Positions 11,474 to 21,967 of a stretch of 64,000 nucleotides of DNA are shown one piece after another. Made by a program: the position numbers and the translations under genes. Location of the stretch: assembly GCF_017591435.1 (NCBI RefSeq), contig NC_059304.1:31568703-31632702 (forward strand), given 5' to 3'. Below the pieces are notes generated by a model. It ran no database searches. It was given only the letters and a program-made list of their open reading frames with translations, and had not been told where the DNA came from. Position 1 is the stretch's first letter; each line of letters begins with the position of its first letter. The stretch is from Portunus trituberculatus (lineage: Eukaryota; Arthropoda; Malacostraca; Decapoda; Portunidae).

Positions 11474-12097
11474 ATGTACGAGAACGACTGTAAGGTATGC
11501 AAAGGTGAGGTGAACAATAGGAGTAACTCCATCGCGTGTAAATGTTGTGGAGATTGGTACCACACGCGATGTGTGGGCCTTAAGGAAGCCAGCCAGAAGG
11601 TACTGAGGAACGACTTCCTAATAGGCCTATGCCCTGAGTGCCTAGACACTACCAGGGCATGGTGGGAGGAGAAACGGGTAGCAAAGGAAGAGGGAGGCAC
11701 GGATGGAACAGGGGAGGGCCCTGACCCTAGTAGTCAAGGAGATGTGGAGATGGAGGGGGGCGCCACAGGTGCGGTGACCCCACAGGAGTCCGACCACTCC
11801 TACAGCAACAAGGCTGTAACGGACTCCCTGGTAACCGAGGGAAGGGGCAGTGAAGAGGTGATGGTGGAAAAGGACAGCAGTCTGGAGGAGGCAGGTAAGG
11901 AGCCAAAGGTACAGGAGGAGGCCAAGGGAGGGGCTAGGAGTAGGAGTGCACTAGATACCCCCAGCCAGACACGGGCCAACAGCAGAGGTACCCAGGAGGC
12001 CAATAGTAAGAGAGGAAGGAGGACCAGGGCAGTGTTGGGAGTAGAGGCAGGAGTGGCAGAGGTAAGGGCCATAGTGAGTCGGCATGGATGGGCATAG
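11474..12097 (+). CDS. P1 ORF1, N-terminal part: PHD finger protein
   Basis: Likely RNA/chromatin-binding ORF1 of the P family. The ATG at 11474 (MYENDCKVC) directly precedes a complete PHD signature: CKVC, then CKCC, then WYHTRC, then CPEC, a Cys4-His-Cys3 arrangement in the first 60 residues. The rest is acidic then basic low-complexity sequence rich in Glu, Gly, Ser and Lys/Arg. An upstream in-frame ATG exists at 11414, but the stretch between is hydrophobic and encoded by a pyrimidine tract, so the later start is preferred. The frame ends at 12097, overlapping the SGNH frame by 10 bases; these are probably two halves of one ORF1 separated by a frameshift. Function in the LINE cycle is inferred from family knowledge. 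Confidence 0.75.
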   Translation: MYENDCKVCKGEVNNRSNSIACKCCGDWYHTRCVGLKEASQKVLRNDFLIGLCPECLDTTRAWWEEKRVAKEEGGTDGTGEGPDPSSQGDVEMEGGATGAVTPQESDHSYSNKAVTDSLVTEGRGSEEVMVEKDSSLEEAGKEPKVQEEAKGGARSRSALDTPSQTRANSRGTQEANSKRGRRTRAVLGVEAGVAEVRAIVSRHGWA

Positions 12098-12696
12098 GTC
12101 GGCAATCCTGGCGACATATCCAGGATGGCAAGTGGCTATGGCTGAAGACAGGGAGCAAAGTTAGGAGGATGTGGCTGTTTGGAGATAGCCTGATGAGAGG
12201 AGTAGGGAAAGAGATATACTCCCTGTCGAAAGGTGGGTATAGAGTGATGGACAAAAGCAGACCAGGGGCCAATATTCGGGGCATCCGTGAGGCGGTGATG
12301 AGCTCCCTTCACCAGATGGAGCCTGAAGACCTGGTGGTGGTAGAGGGAGGAGGAAACAGGCTGGAGGATATAGGAGGACGAGAGACAGTGAGAGTGATGG
12401 AGGAGATAGTCAGAGTGGTGGAGCGTAAAACACACAGGAGGCCCCTGGTGATGTGTATCCCTAAGAGGAGGGACAAGGAGGGTCAGGTCTTTGGCCGGGA
12501 GAGGAGATGGGTGAATGGAAAGGTAGTAGAAAGACTGGAAGACTGGAAATGTGATGGGATGCAGCTGTGGGAGAGGATGGACTGGAGGCAGGTGTGGACA
12601 CAGGATGGCGTACACATGTCCACTATTGGAAAGGTGTGGGTGGCCTGGAGCTTGGTAGAGTGGGCTCAGCGTTGGAAGGAAGGCAGCAGGGAATAG
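12088..12696 (+). CDS. P1 ORF1, C-terminal part: SGNH/GDSL-like domain
   Basis: A 202-residue open frame with the block order of an SGNH hydrolase: block I VRRMWLFGDSLMRGVGKE (nucleophile Ser in GDS), block III-like VVVEGGGNRLEDI (GGGN, oxyanion Asn), and block V WTQDGVHMSTIGK (Asp-x-x-His). All catalytic positions that can be checked by eye are present. Such esterase-like domains occur in ORF1 of CR1-group LINEs, where their substrate is not known to me. The frame overlaps the PHD frame upstream and the start of the next open frame downstream (12567), so the original element probably had one long ORF1 that overlapped or abutted ORF2. Confidence 0.75.
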   Translation: MGIGRQSWRHIQDGKWLWLKTGSKVRRMWLFGDSLMRGVGKEIYSLSKGGYRVMDKSRPGANIRGIREAVMSSLHQMEPEDLVVVEGGGNRLEDIGGRETVRVMEEIVRVVERKTHRRPLVMCIPKRRDKEGQVFGRERRWVNGKVVERLEDWKCDGMQLWERMDWRQVWTQDGVHMSTIGKVWVAWSLVEWAQRWKEGSRE

Positions 12697-12828
12697 GACA
12701 GAATCCAGAGAGAATGGGCAGGTGTTTGTATGAGAGAGGAGGACAGAAGCGTGAAAGAGAGCAGGTTACCGAGAGAAAGGGAACCTGCAGGAGGAGAGTG
12801 TGTAAATGTAAAAGGGCGTCAGGATGCA

Positions 12829-15800
12829 TGAGGATTGGGTGTGTGAATGTGAGAGGATGGGGCACTGGCAAGTTTGAGGATTTATGCAAGGAGCTGAATG
12901 AATGGAGCTTGGATGTGGTAGGTATCACGGAGACTCACCTGCGGGACGTGGTGCATATGGAAAGAAATGAGTTTGTCATGATAGGGAAAGGGCGTAGAAA
13001 ACAGGATAAGTTAGGAGGAGGCGTAGCCTTGCTCCACAGAAAGGTGAGGAACCTGAGAGTGGAAGAGCTGGACATAGGAGACAGTGCTGAGAGTGAGGAC
13101 GTGCTAGCTGTTCGAGTGGAGTGCAGGAGTGAAAGTGGCAGAGCTGAGAGGATAGTCGTAGTGGTAGTGTATATGACAGTGGAAGGCGACAGAGCAGTTA
13201 GGAGAATGGCAGAAAATATAGTGTTTTGAAAAGATTGCAAGAGAGTATGCTGGAGAGAGTGATTGTTATGGGAGACATGAATGCCCACATAGGTATGTTA
13301 GGTGAACAAATGAACAGGAATGGTGAGATGCTGGATGAGCTTGTGAATGAGGTGAGTTTGGAGAATCTCAATGAGACCCTGGCTGAAGGACGAGTGACTT
13401 GGTGTGGGAGGAACCAGGAGTCTGCGATTGACTACATGCTAGTGAATGGGAGAATGCGTGAAGTTGTTGACCGCATGTGGATTGATGAAGATGGGATGAT
13501 TGACATAGTCTCAGACCATAACATGCTGGTGTTAGAGTGCAAGTTGAATGGAAGAGATGGAACAAATGCCAAGGCCAAGAGGAAAAGTGGAGATTGAGAG
13601 ATGTAGGATGGGAGAATTTCCAGGTGGACTTGAGTGAGAGGAGCTGGGAGGATGAAAGTCTAAGCGACGTGGATGAACTGAATGATAGATTTGTAGAAAA
13701 TGTGAGAAATGCAGCAGTAAGCCAGATAGGGTATGCAAGAACAAGTGCCAGAAAGCATGCATGTAGGCCGTGGTGGAATAATGAGATCAGGGATGCTAGG
13801 AAGGAAAGAAAGAGACTGAATAGGATGTGCAGACAGTTAAGAAAGAGGAGACATGAGAGTGAGGAAGCTGAAAGGGAGTACCTGAATGCATGGGCAGCGT
13901 ATGTGAGTCAGCAGCGAATGACGAAGCGAAAGATAATGAATGCTAAAGTTACAAGTGAGAGAAGTGTGATTCAGTCCCTTAGAGAGAAAGGTATGGAAGG
14001 TGGGCGAGAATGGTACAGATTCCTGAGGGGTGAGGGGATGCCTGACAGTGAGAATGTGGAGAGCCTGAAGGTGAATGGGGCAGTGGTGACTGATAAGGAA
14101 GAAATGAGAAGGGCAATAAAAGAGTTTTGGGAAGAGATTGGAGGTGTAGGTGAGGTCTTTGATGTGGATGAAGGACATGTGTCACTGGAGAGAAAGGATG
14201 CAGATGAGTTGAATGAAAGGATCAGCAGGGAGGAGGTGGAGAAATGTGTGAAGAAGCAGAAGAATGGGAAGGCAGCAGGGCCGGATGAGATACCGTATGA
14301 AATGTACAAAATGGAGGAGAAGTAGTGATTGATAGGATGACTGAGTTGTTCAACCAGGTGTGGGAGGAGGAGAGAGTGCCGAGAATGTGGAATGAATGCA
14401 GGGTGACCTTGTTGCATAAGGGAGGATATAAGAGTAAGAATGAGTTGAGGAACTACAGGCCGATTGCGTTAGTTAACACAGTAGGCAAAGTGTTCAGTGC
14501 GGTGTTGAATGAGAGATTGTGCAAATGGATTGAGAGAGTTGGAGTGTTAGGCGAAGAGCAAAATGGATTCCGAGTGGACAGGAGAGCAGAAGACAATCTG
14601 TTTGTGGTGAATGAATTGATTGAGAGAAAGAAAAGGGATGGTAGCAAACTATACTTAGGTTTCCTAGACATAGAGAAAGCATATGATAGGGTAAACAGAG
14701 AAATGCTAGGTAGGGTGTTAGAAAAGATTGGGTTAAGTGCAAAGATAGTTAACATAGTGAGAAGTATGTATGTGGATACAAGAGCTAAGTATAAACTAGG
14801 GATATAGAGACAGACTGGGTGAAGAGTGAAAGAGGAGTTAGGCAGGGTTGCATATTATCACCAACCCTCTTTAGCTTATATACAGAAGAATTGGCTGCTA
14901 GAATGAGGAGAATGAATGCAGGTGTAAATGTGGGAAATGATAAGATAGGTGTGCTCTTGTATGCAGATGATGTTGTAGTCATGAGTGAGTCGGCAGAAGA
15001 GCTACAGAGTATGCTTGATGTAGTAGATGGGTATGGAAGAGATTTTGGAGTGAGATTTAGTAGTGAAAAGAGTAAGGTAATGGTTGTGAATAGGTCAGAG
15101 GATGAGAGGAACCATGTGTGGAGATTAGGAGTGAATGAGGTGCAGCAGACAGATGAATATAAGTATCTGGGGATGTGGATGAGTCCGGATGGCTGTGTAA
15201 AGATTAAGAATGAGAAGATAAGTATGGCAAATCAGTGGGTAGGTCGTCTAGGAAGTGCAGCAAGGATGAGGGCGAGTAAATATGACGTGCTGCGAGAAGT
15301 TTGGAAGAGCGTGGCTGTTCCGAGCATCATGTATGGTATGGATGTGATTGCTTGGAATGAGAGTGAACTAGATAAGTTAGAAATAGGGCAGAATAGAGTT
15401 GCAAGAATGGCACTTAATGCACCTAGATATGCAGCAGTAGAGGCCCTTAGGGGTGATATGGGTTGGAGCACTTTAGAGAGAGATATGTGAAAGCGACCCT
15501 AAAGTATAAGGCTAGGTTAGAACGAATGAATGATGCAAGGATAGTGAGAAAAGTGTTTCTGTGGAATGTCAGGAGTAGCAAGTGGGGAAGAGGTGTGTCA
15601 GGCTGGTAGCAAAGAGTGGGTTAGTAAGTAGTTGGGTTTTCAACAGGTAGAAGGAAGACATTTAGAGAGAGACTGGAGTATGATTGTTAGAAATGGAGAA
15701 GGTAGAGAATGGGATGTAAGGAAGTGGAAGAGTGAGATAGACAGAGTAGTGAAAGGTGTGGGACTGGATGACTGGAGAAATAGGATGGAGCAAAAGAGTA

Positions 15801-16198
15801 CCTTGGTATGGTATAGAGAGAAAGAGGCCCCAATGTATGAAAAGTGGTATGACGGAAGCCTGGGTGGTGATCTTCTCTTCCGAGCTAGGGCACAGTGCAT
15901 GGATGTGAATGCAAGGAATTATAGATGGTCAGAGTCCCGCAGCAAAGTGTGCCAGATGTGTGACTTGGGAGAGGATGAGACAGTGGAACATGTGGTGCTG
16001 GAGTGTGTGAAGTATGCCAGAGACAGGTATGAGATGATGCAAGTGGTGCTGAGGGAGCTGGGGCATGACAGAGTGGAGATGACAGGAAGGGAATGGATGG
16101 TGTTGCTGCTGGGACTGTGTGGGGAGACGAATGAAAGGATGATTGAGGCTGTGAAAGAGTTCCTGGAGAGAATGTGGCGTGCCAGATGCAGGAACTAG
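12829..16198 (+). pseudogene. P1 ORF2: APE endonuclease plus reverse transcriptase
   Basis: Endonuclease: MRIGCVNVRGWGTGK at 12829, VVGITETHL (Glu), then after a frameshift VIVMGDMNAHIG, SAIDYMLVN and SDHNMLVLE (catalytic SDH), to 13597. RT: GKAAGPDEIPYEMYK, ELRNYRPIALVNTVGKV, LGFLDIEKAYDRVNRE (motif A), RGVRQGCILSPTLFSLY (motif B), VLLYADDVVVMSESAEE (motif C) and EYKYLGMWMSPDG. The C-terminus (15632-16198) carries a zinc-box-like CQMCDLGEDETVEHVVLEC. Open pieces are 12829-13229, 13226-13597, 13537-14325, 14325-14807, 14819-15490 and 15632-16198, so about five frameshifts or stops break it. No RNase H. It is 3' complete, ending about 115 bases before the ATCAAG tail. Confidence 0.85.
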
Positions 16199-16218
16199 TG
16201 GTGTGAAAGATGGTGATT

Positions 16219-16257
16219 GCCCTCTTTGTTGTCTGGTGTTCTTTATGTTCCCTACAG
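16219..16257 (+). other. Splice-acceptor-like tract in P1 3' UTR
   Basis: Pyrimidine-rich run (CCCTCTTTGTTGTCTGG, then TTCTTTATGTTCC) ending in CTACAG and followed by GAGCTGCCGATACAAAGGCC. The same arrangement stands at the same place in P2, P3 and P4, between the ORF2 stop and the ATCAAG tail. Confidence 0.55.
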
Positions 16258-16344
16258 GAGCTGCCGATACAAAGGCCTGACCCAGAAGAAATTCTGCGTC
16301 ACCTGTACCATCAAGATCAAGATCAAGATGGACAGTTTTTTGAC

Positions 16345-18190
16345 GTGGGAGGAGGAGAGAGTGCCGAGAATGTGGAATGAATACAGGGTGACCTTGCTGC
16401 ACAAGGGAGGTACAAGAGTAAGAATGAGTTGAAAAACTACAGGCCAATTGCGTTAGTTAACACAGTAGGAAAAGTGTTCAGTGCAGTTCTGAATGAAAGA
16501 TTGTGTAAATGGATTGAGAGAGATGGAGTGTTAGGTGAAGAGCAAAATGGGTTCCGTGTGGACAGGAGAGCTGAAGACAATCTGTTTGTGGTGAATGAAT
16601 TGATTGAGAGAAAGAAGAAAGATGGTAGCAAGTTATACTTAGGTTTTCTAGACATAGAGAAAGCATATGATAGGGTGAACAGAGAAATGCTAGGTAGAGT
16701 GCTAGAAAAGATTGGGCTAAGTTCAAAGATAGTTAACATAGTGCGAAGTATGTATGTATGTGGATACAAGAGCTAAGTATAAACTAGGAAATGTAGAGAC
16801 AGACTGGGTGAAGAGTGAAAGAGGAGTTAGGCAGGGTTGCATATTATCACCAATCCTCTTTAGCTTATATGCAGAGGAACTGGCTGCTAGATTGAGGAGA
16901 ATGAATGCAGGTGTAAATGTGGGAAATGATAAGATATGTGTGCTCTTGTATGCAGATGATGTTGTTGTTATGAGTGAGTCGGCAGAAGGGCTTCAGAGTT
17001 TGCTTGATGTTGTAGATGGGTATGGAAGAGACTTTGGAGTGAGGTTTAGCAGTGAAAAGAGCAAGGTAATGGTTGTGAATGGGTCAGAGGATGAGAGGAA
17101 CTCAGTGTGGAGACTAGGTGAGAACGAGATGCAACAGACAGATGAATACAAGTACCTGGGGATGTGGATGAGTCCGGTTGGCTGCGTGAAGACAAAGAAT
17201 GAGAAGTTAAGCATGGTGAGTCAGTGGGTAGGTCGGCTAGGAAGTGCAGCAAGGATGATAGCGAGTAAATATGACGTGCTGCAAGAAGTTTGGAAGAGCG
17301 TGGCTGTTCCGAGCATCATGTATGGTATGGATGTGACTGCATGGAATGAAAGTGAACTAGAAAAGTTAGAAATAGGGCAGAATAGAGTTGCAAGAATGGC
17401 ACTAAATGCACCTAGATATGCAGCAGTAGAGGCCCTTAGGGGAGACATGGGTTGGAGCACTTTTAGAGAAAGGTATGTAAAAGCGACCCTAAGGTATAAG
17501 GCTAGGTTAGAGCGAATGAACGATGCTAGAAAAGTGAGAAAAGTGTTTCTGTGGAATGTCAGGAGTAGCAAGTGGGGAAAAAAGTGTGTCAGGATGGTGG
17601 TGAAGAGTGGCCTAATAGCTAGTTGGGCTTTTTAGCAGGTAGAAGGAAGGCACTTAGAGAAGGACTGGAGTATGATAGTTAGAAATGGAGAGGGTAGAGA
17701 ATGGGGTGTAAAGAAGTGGAGGAGTGAGATAGACAGAGTAGTAAAAGGTGTGGGACTGAGTGACTGGAAGAATAGGATTGAGCAAAAGAGTACCTTGGAA
17801 TGGTATAGAGCGAAAGAGGCCCCAATGTATGAAAAGTGGTATGAGGGAAGCCTGGGTGGTGATCTTCTCTTCCGAGCTAGGCCACAGTGCATGAATGTAA
17901 ATGCAAGGAATTATAGATGGTCTGAGTCCCGCAGCAAAGTGTGCCAGATGTGTGACACGGGGGAGGATGAGACGGTGGAGCATGTGGTGCTGGAGTGTGT
18001 GAAGTATGCCAGAGACAGGTATGACATGATGCAAGTGGTGCTGAGGGAGCTGGGGCATGACAGAGTGGAGATGACAGGAAGGGAATGGATGGTGTTGCTG
18101 CTGGGACTATGTGGGGAGACGAATGGAAGGATGATTGAGGCTGTGAAAGAGTTCCTGGAGAGAATGTGGCGTGCTAGATGCAGGAACTAG
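16345..18190 (+). pseudogene. P2 ORF2 remnant: reverse transcriptase
   Basis: Carries the RT from just before motif 1 to the C-terminal zinc box. 16429-16776 reads NYRPIALVNTVGKVFSAV and LGFLDIEKAYDRVNRE. 16754-17635 (293 residues) reads RGVRQGCILSPILFSLY and VLLYADDVVVMSESAEG. 17672-18190 reads CQMCDTGEDETVEHVVLEC and ends RMWRARCRN. The frame is broken at 16760, where a 4-base tandem duplication in TATGTATGTATG shifts it, and again near 17636 by a stop. No endonuclease, because the insertion is 5' truncated. RT identity is certain; activity is excluded. Confidence 0.85.
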
Positions 18191-18206
18191 TGGTGTGAAA
18201 GATGAT

Positions 18207-18252
18207 GATTGTCCTCCTTGTTGTTTGTGTTTTTTTTGTATTTTCCTTACAG
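18207..18252 (+). other. Splice-acceptor-like tract in P2 3' UTR
   Basis: Pyrimidine/T-rich run with TTTTTTTTGTATTTTCC ending in TTACAG, followed by GTGCTGCCGATACAAAGGCC; the same layout as in P1, P3 and P4. Confidence 0.55.
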
Positions 18253-18413
18253 GTGCTGCCGATACAAAGGCCTGACGCAGAAGTCATTCCTGCGTCACCT
18301 GTAACATCAAGATCAAGATGTATCACAAAAATAACTCTGGACAGTATACACAGCAAGAATACAAGTATTTCAATAAATAAATACACATATTGCACACCTT
18401 ATTGCCTAAGATC

Positions 18414-19402
18414 CTACAGTCTGGGAGCAAACTGAGGATATTCCCTGAGTATTTCCTTGAGGGTGACAGAGTCTAGGAGATGGTCAATGAGGCTGTACAA
18501 GTCATGCTGACCTTGTGGCCTAAATTTAGCAATGAGAGGACATTCCATGATATAGTGACGCAGAGTGTGTCCCCTTGGTGCAGCACACAGCACACAGCAC
18601 ACACCAGGAGAAGCACTGACTTCCCAAAAGTATTTGTAGCCTAATCTGAGCCTCATTGCCACCCTGTCATGTGATGCAGTATGTCTCCCCGTAGGTGTAA
18701 GCACAGCTCAGGGGAGACACGTGCATAGTGAAGACTAGTGCTACTGCCCCTATGGCAACAAAGCTCCAACTGATCACTAATGCTACTTTGTACAAAGTCC
18801 TTAATGCTACTCTTAACATAACCCAGAGTGTACTCAGTGTCAGGATTCACTGTGTCATCTTGTAGGGCACACTGAGCAAGGTGGTCTGCTTTTTCATTTA
18901 GCGGGATACCCACATGAGAGGGTATCCAGATGAAAAGGAACGTGGCACCAGCACCTTCAAGGGCGTGGATGAGATCAAGACACTTATTAACTAGGTCACA
19001 GTCCATGGGGGAGGTGGATTGAAGGGCGTACAATGCAGCCTGACTGTCAATAAAGAAATATACATTTTTATGAAGAGGCGCCACAATGTGGAGCGCCTCC
19101 AGAACAGCATACAGTTATGCTCTAGTGGAAGACATGGGTGCAGGGAGCCGCCTGAAAACCTCAGTGTCAGTGTAGAGACTGGCAGAGATGTAGTCATGGA
19201 TGAACAGCCCACATCCAGACCTACTGCCATTGACTGACCAATCACAATAAATATGAATAGCCTCAACGTGTGGGTACTTGGACAATTTAGTCATGAACAT
19301 GTCTTGCAGCACATGAGGGAGCCGGTCCGTCTTGATGCAGAGAGTGAATATCAACACTGACACGGTGAGGGTTCCAGGCGGGTTGCAGCGGTGACATAAC
19401 AA
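18414..19402 (-). pseudogene. N2 RNase H domain and C-terminus
   Basis: RNase H removes template RNA during LINE copying. The domain starts near 19300 with IHIYCDWSVNGSRSGCGLF (first Asp), and has STRA followed by a stop and LYAVLEAL. It then continues in frame with VYFFIDSQAALYALQS (Asp), WIPSHVGIPLNEKADHLA (His/Asp) and, after a frameshift near 18660, a C-terminal region with GDILHHMTG and HYIMECPLI. The stop at 19115-19117 (TAA) stands exactly where the family has the catalytic Glu of the TRAEL box. Presence of this domain places family N with the RNase H-bearing LINE groups (I, Nimb, R1 and relatives). Confidence 0.8.
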
Positions 19403-21530
19403 CGTTAATACAAGCCTCGACTACACCTACACTTGTCAGTACTCCCAAGATCTTGCTGAGGTATGGTGTTGTAGGAGTGCGAGGATCATGATACAGGGGG
19501 GTCAGTGATCCCTTTAGAGAGTCAGAGCCCGTGCATAGCATCCGACTAATTGTGCGACAAGTAATTTCCTGTACCCTACACACAATACTCGGCAGGTGCA
19601 ATTCAGCTCTGAGGACTTCAATCCGTGCAGTCCTGGGGCATCCCAAGATTATCCCCATGGCTTCATTCTGTACAAGCTCGAGGGAACGGAGTTGAGTGGC
19701 ACTAAACTGTATTAAAACAGGGGCGGCATAATCAATAAGGGATTGTATGACAGATATATAGAACATTCTTAGGACTGGAATGCCCGCCCCCAAGCCCTGT
19801 TGGCTAGCAGCCACAGTGGTGCTAGCCGTGGCAGACAGAGGTCTCGAACATAGTGGACGGCTTGAAGAGACTTCCTAAAGCTCATCTGAACACCCAGGTA
19901 CTTGTGTATATGAATTCTAGGGATGGGGATATTATTTACAGTGGGCAGCCGAGAGACCTTCCCTTTAGCTTGAAATTTTGTTTTACATTCATTAATCACT
20001 AGTCCCATTTGGACACACAACACTGCCAGTTGTGACAAAGCAACCTGGAGAATCCTGGGTGTGGGGCATTGGAGGAGTATGTCATCAGCATAGATAAGGA
20101 CCTGGGTGCCCTGCGGAAAGGAACAGCACGCAATTTTGTCCATTAAAACATTGAAAAGCATTGGACTAAGGACTCCACCCTGTGGTGTTCCAAGCTAAAA
20201 AACTTCCTCAGAGGAGATTGGACCTTGAAACCAAACCTGTGCTGTTCTATTGTACAAATAGTCCCTGATCTATCCTAATAATCTACCTTTGACACTTTTG
20301 AGAATGAGTTCCTCCATAATAACATCTTTGTTGGCCTTGTCAAAGGCACCCTTGAGATCAACAAAAGCTCTGCAGGTAGCATCCTTATTTATAAGACATT
20401 CAACAAAACAATGACTAGTAGAGTGACCTTTTAGGAAGCCATGTACATTGCCAGAGAGTACATGGCCCACCTTGTATATAAGCCTGTTCAATATTACCCA
20501 TTCCATCATCTTACACAGACAGCTGGTGAGAGAAATAGGGCGAAAAGTGCCATCACCTTTGGGTATTGGGATGACAATGGCTGTTTTCCAAGAGCGGGGA
20601 AGCTTGCCTGCAGTGAAAGACATGTTAAATAAATCCAAGATAGGGTTGTCTACCTTTACCTCCAGGAGAGCATTGAGGATATCATAAGTGATGCCATCCT
20701 TGCCAGGAGCTGTTGACTTGCCCAACTTGACTGCCGAGAGGAGTTCGTCATGTGTGATAGGAACACAGGTGTCGTCCAGTAGAGGAACACTGTGGCAAAG
20801 CAACGCCATCCTTTGTGGTCTTTGCTGATCAAGCGTCTCCTGGTGTTCCACAGGAAGGCCAGAGAAGGATGAGGCTTCCTTCCACAGCAAGATGAGTTCT
20901 CGTGCCCTGCCTGCAGGATCAGGGTCACACACCTGCCATCTGGACTTGGTCCAGATGCTGTTGACATGGTGCCACATTTCCCGGAGGGGCCGGGTCCTAC
21001 GCACCTTGTCCAGGAAGGAGACCCAGTACTTCTTCCTTTCCTGCTGCCGCAGATCCGTGAGGTGTCGAGCCACGGTAACCATGGCATCCCGTGACTCTGT
21101 GTCTGCTGGGTTGAGCTGCCAACGTCTCTGGTAGGCAGCCAGCATCTGTTGGCAGTTCAGTATGACAGAGTCGGTAGCGTAAGTCCAGCGGCGTGGAGCA
21201 TGGGCCCTTGCTTGAACCCTTGGAGTCGCGATGAATCCGTCGTACAGTGCCTCTGCATCAGCAAAGGAGCCCTTCACGGTAGCGAACCACGCCACCACAT
21301 GGACGACGAGGTCCGTCATCCTGGATGGTGGCACCGTCAAGCGCTTCCTGGGCACTGCCGGGGCGGACTGCACCAGGAGGGTCATCTCCAGGGCGAAGTG
21401 GTTGCTCAGCAATGACCTGACAAGATAAGTTTGGGCAGTATATATCGGCATATTGATGAGGGATACATAATCAAGTCTGTCTCCTTGAACATGTGTGGGT
21501 GTGTGGTCCCCAGTAAGTACAGCTGTATCT
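19287..21530 (-). pseudogene. N2 ORF2 remnant: endonuclease end plus RT
   Basis: The largest open piece, 20270-21451 (393 residues), holds the EN-RT linker and RT fingers: STAPGKDGITYDILNAL, FRPISLTSCLCKMME and CRAFVDLKGAFDKAN. 19769-20161 holds MLFNVLMDKIA and LIYADDILLQC (catalytic YADD). 19287-19814 holds the thumb with VIQSLIDYAAPVLIQFSAT. These are separated by two frameshifts. The linker keeps a segment (RRWTYATDSVILNCQQMLAA) that is deleted in N1, so N2 gives the better picture of the family. The endonuclease is cut by the 5' truncation. Confidence 0.8.
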
Positions 21531-21967
21531 GTACATGACTGTCATAGGTGAAAGAGCTAACATAACATAACATAAATAATAGGATAACAAAGGGCCACAA
21601 GGACCCATCTAGGTTATCCTGTATCAGTCGCACAGCGACCTCGTCATCAGTACTTAAAGATACACTTACAAGTACACAATACATTATATACTAATTCTAA
21701 ATATTTTGCCCATTAACAGGGCTAAGTCCTGCAGCGAAATCCTCTACAATCTGTGATCCCCATACATGGGGATCATGTCTTGTTTAACTATAGTAAATTT
21801 CTTATAAAAACTATCATGCAGCGCTATACATAATTATAAATCTAATAAATTTAAGTGCTTATCTAATCTGTTTTTAAACATTGTCAAACTAGTGTTATTT
21901 ACAACCCTCTCTGGCAATGCATTCCAGAAGTCTACCACCCTATGACTAAAGAAATATTTTCTTATAT

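Larger units (their letters stand above)
11405..16331 (+). mobile_element. PHD/SGNH-type LINE, copy P1 (near full length)
   Basis: Plus-strand LINE with, in order, a PHD finger, an SGNH-hydrolase-like domain, an APE endonuclease, an RT and a C-terminal CCHC-like box, then a short 3' UTR ending in (ATCAAG)n at 16312-16331. It begins right against the broken 5' part of N1. ORF1 proteins that combine PHD and esterase domains are known from CR1-group LINEs, and the lack of RNase H fits that group. Later copies P2, P3 and P4 in this window are 5' truncated but share the same 3' end. Confidence 0.8.
16343..18320 (+). mobile_element. PHD/SGNH-type LINE, copy P2 (5' truncated)
   Basis: Starts 12 bases after the ATCAAG tail of P1, at the position that corresponds to about 14359 in P1, and runs to its own (ATCAAG)n end at 18306-18320. 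The two copies are close to identical along their length, so P2 is a young 5'-truncated insertion placed head to tail behind P1. Confidence 0.85.
18321..21530 (-). mobile_element. I/Nimb-like LINE, copy N2 (5' truncated)
   Basis: Second minus-strand copy of the N family. It has the 3' part missing in N1: RNase H and a 3' UTR of roughly 90 bases whose end abuts the ATCAAG tail of P2 near 18320. It is 5' truncated inside the endonuclease: sequence matches N1 up to GTACAGCTGTATCTGT at 21527 and then stops. About 25 bases of unplaced sequence separate it from the AACAT tail of CR1-like copy C1. Confidence 0.8.

Noticed and set aside
11800..12928. Long antisense frames opposite the P1 ORF1 and endonuclease
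   Set aside because: Leu/Ser/Pro-rich shadows caused by the purine-rich sense strand; no domains.
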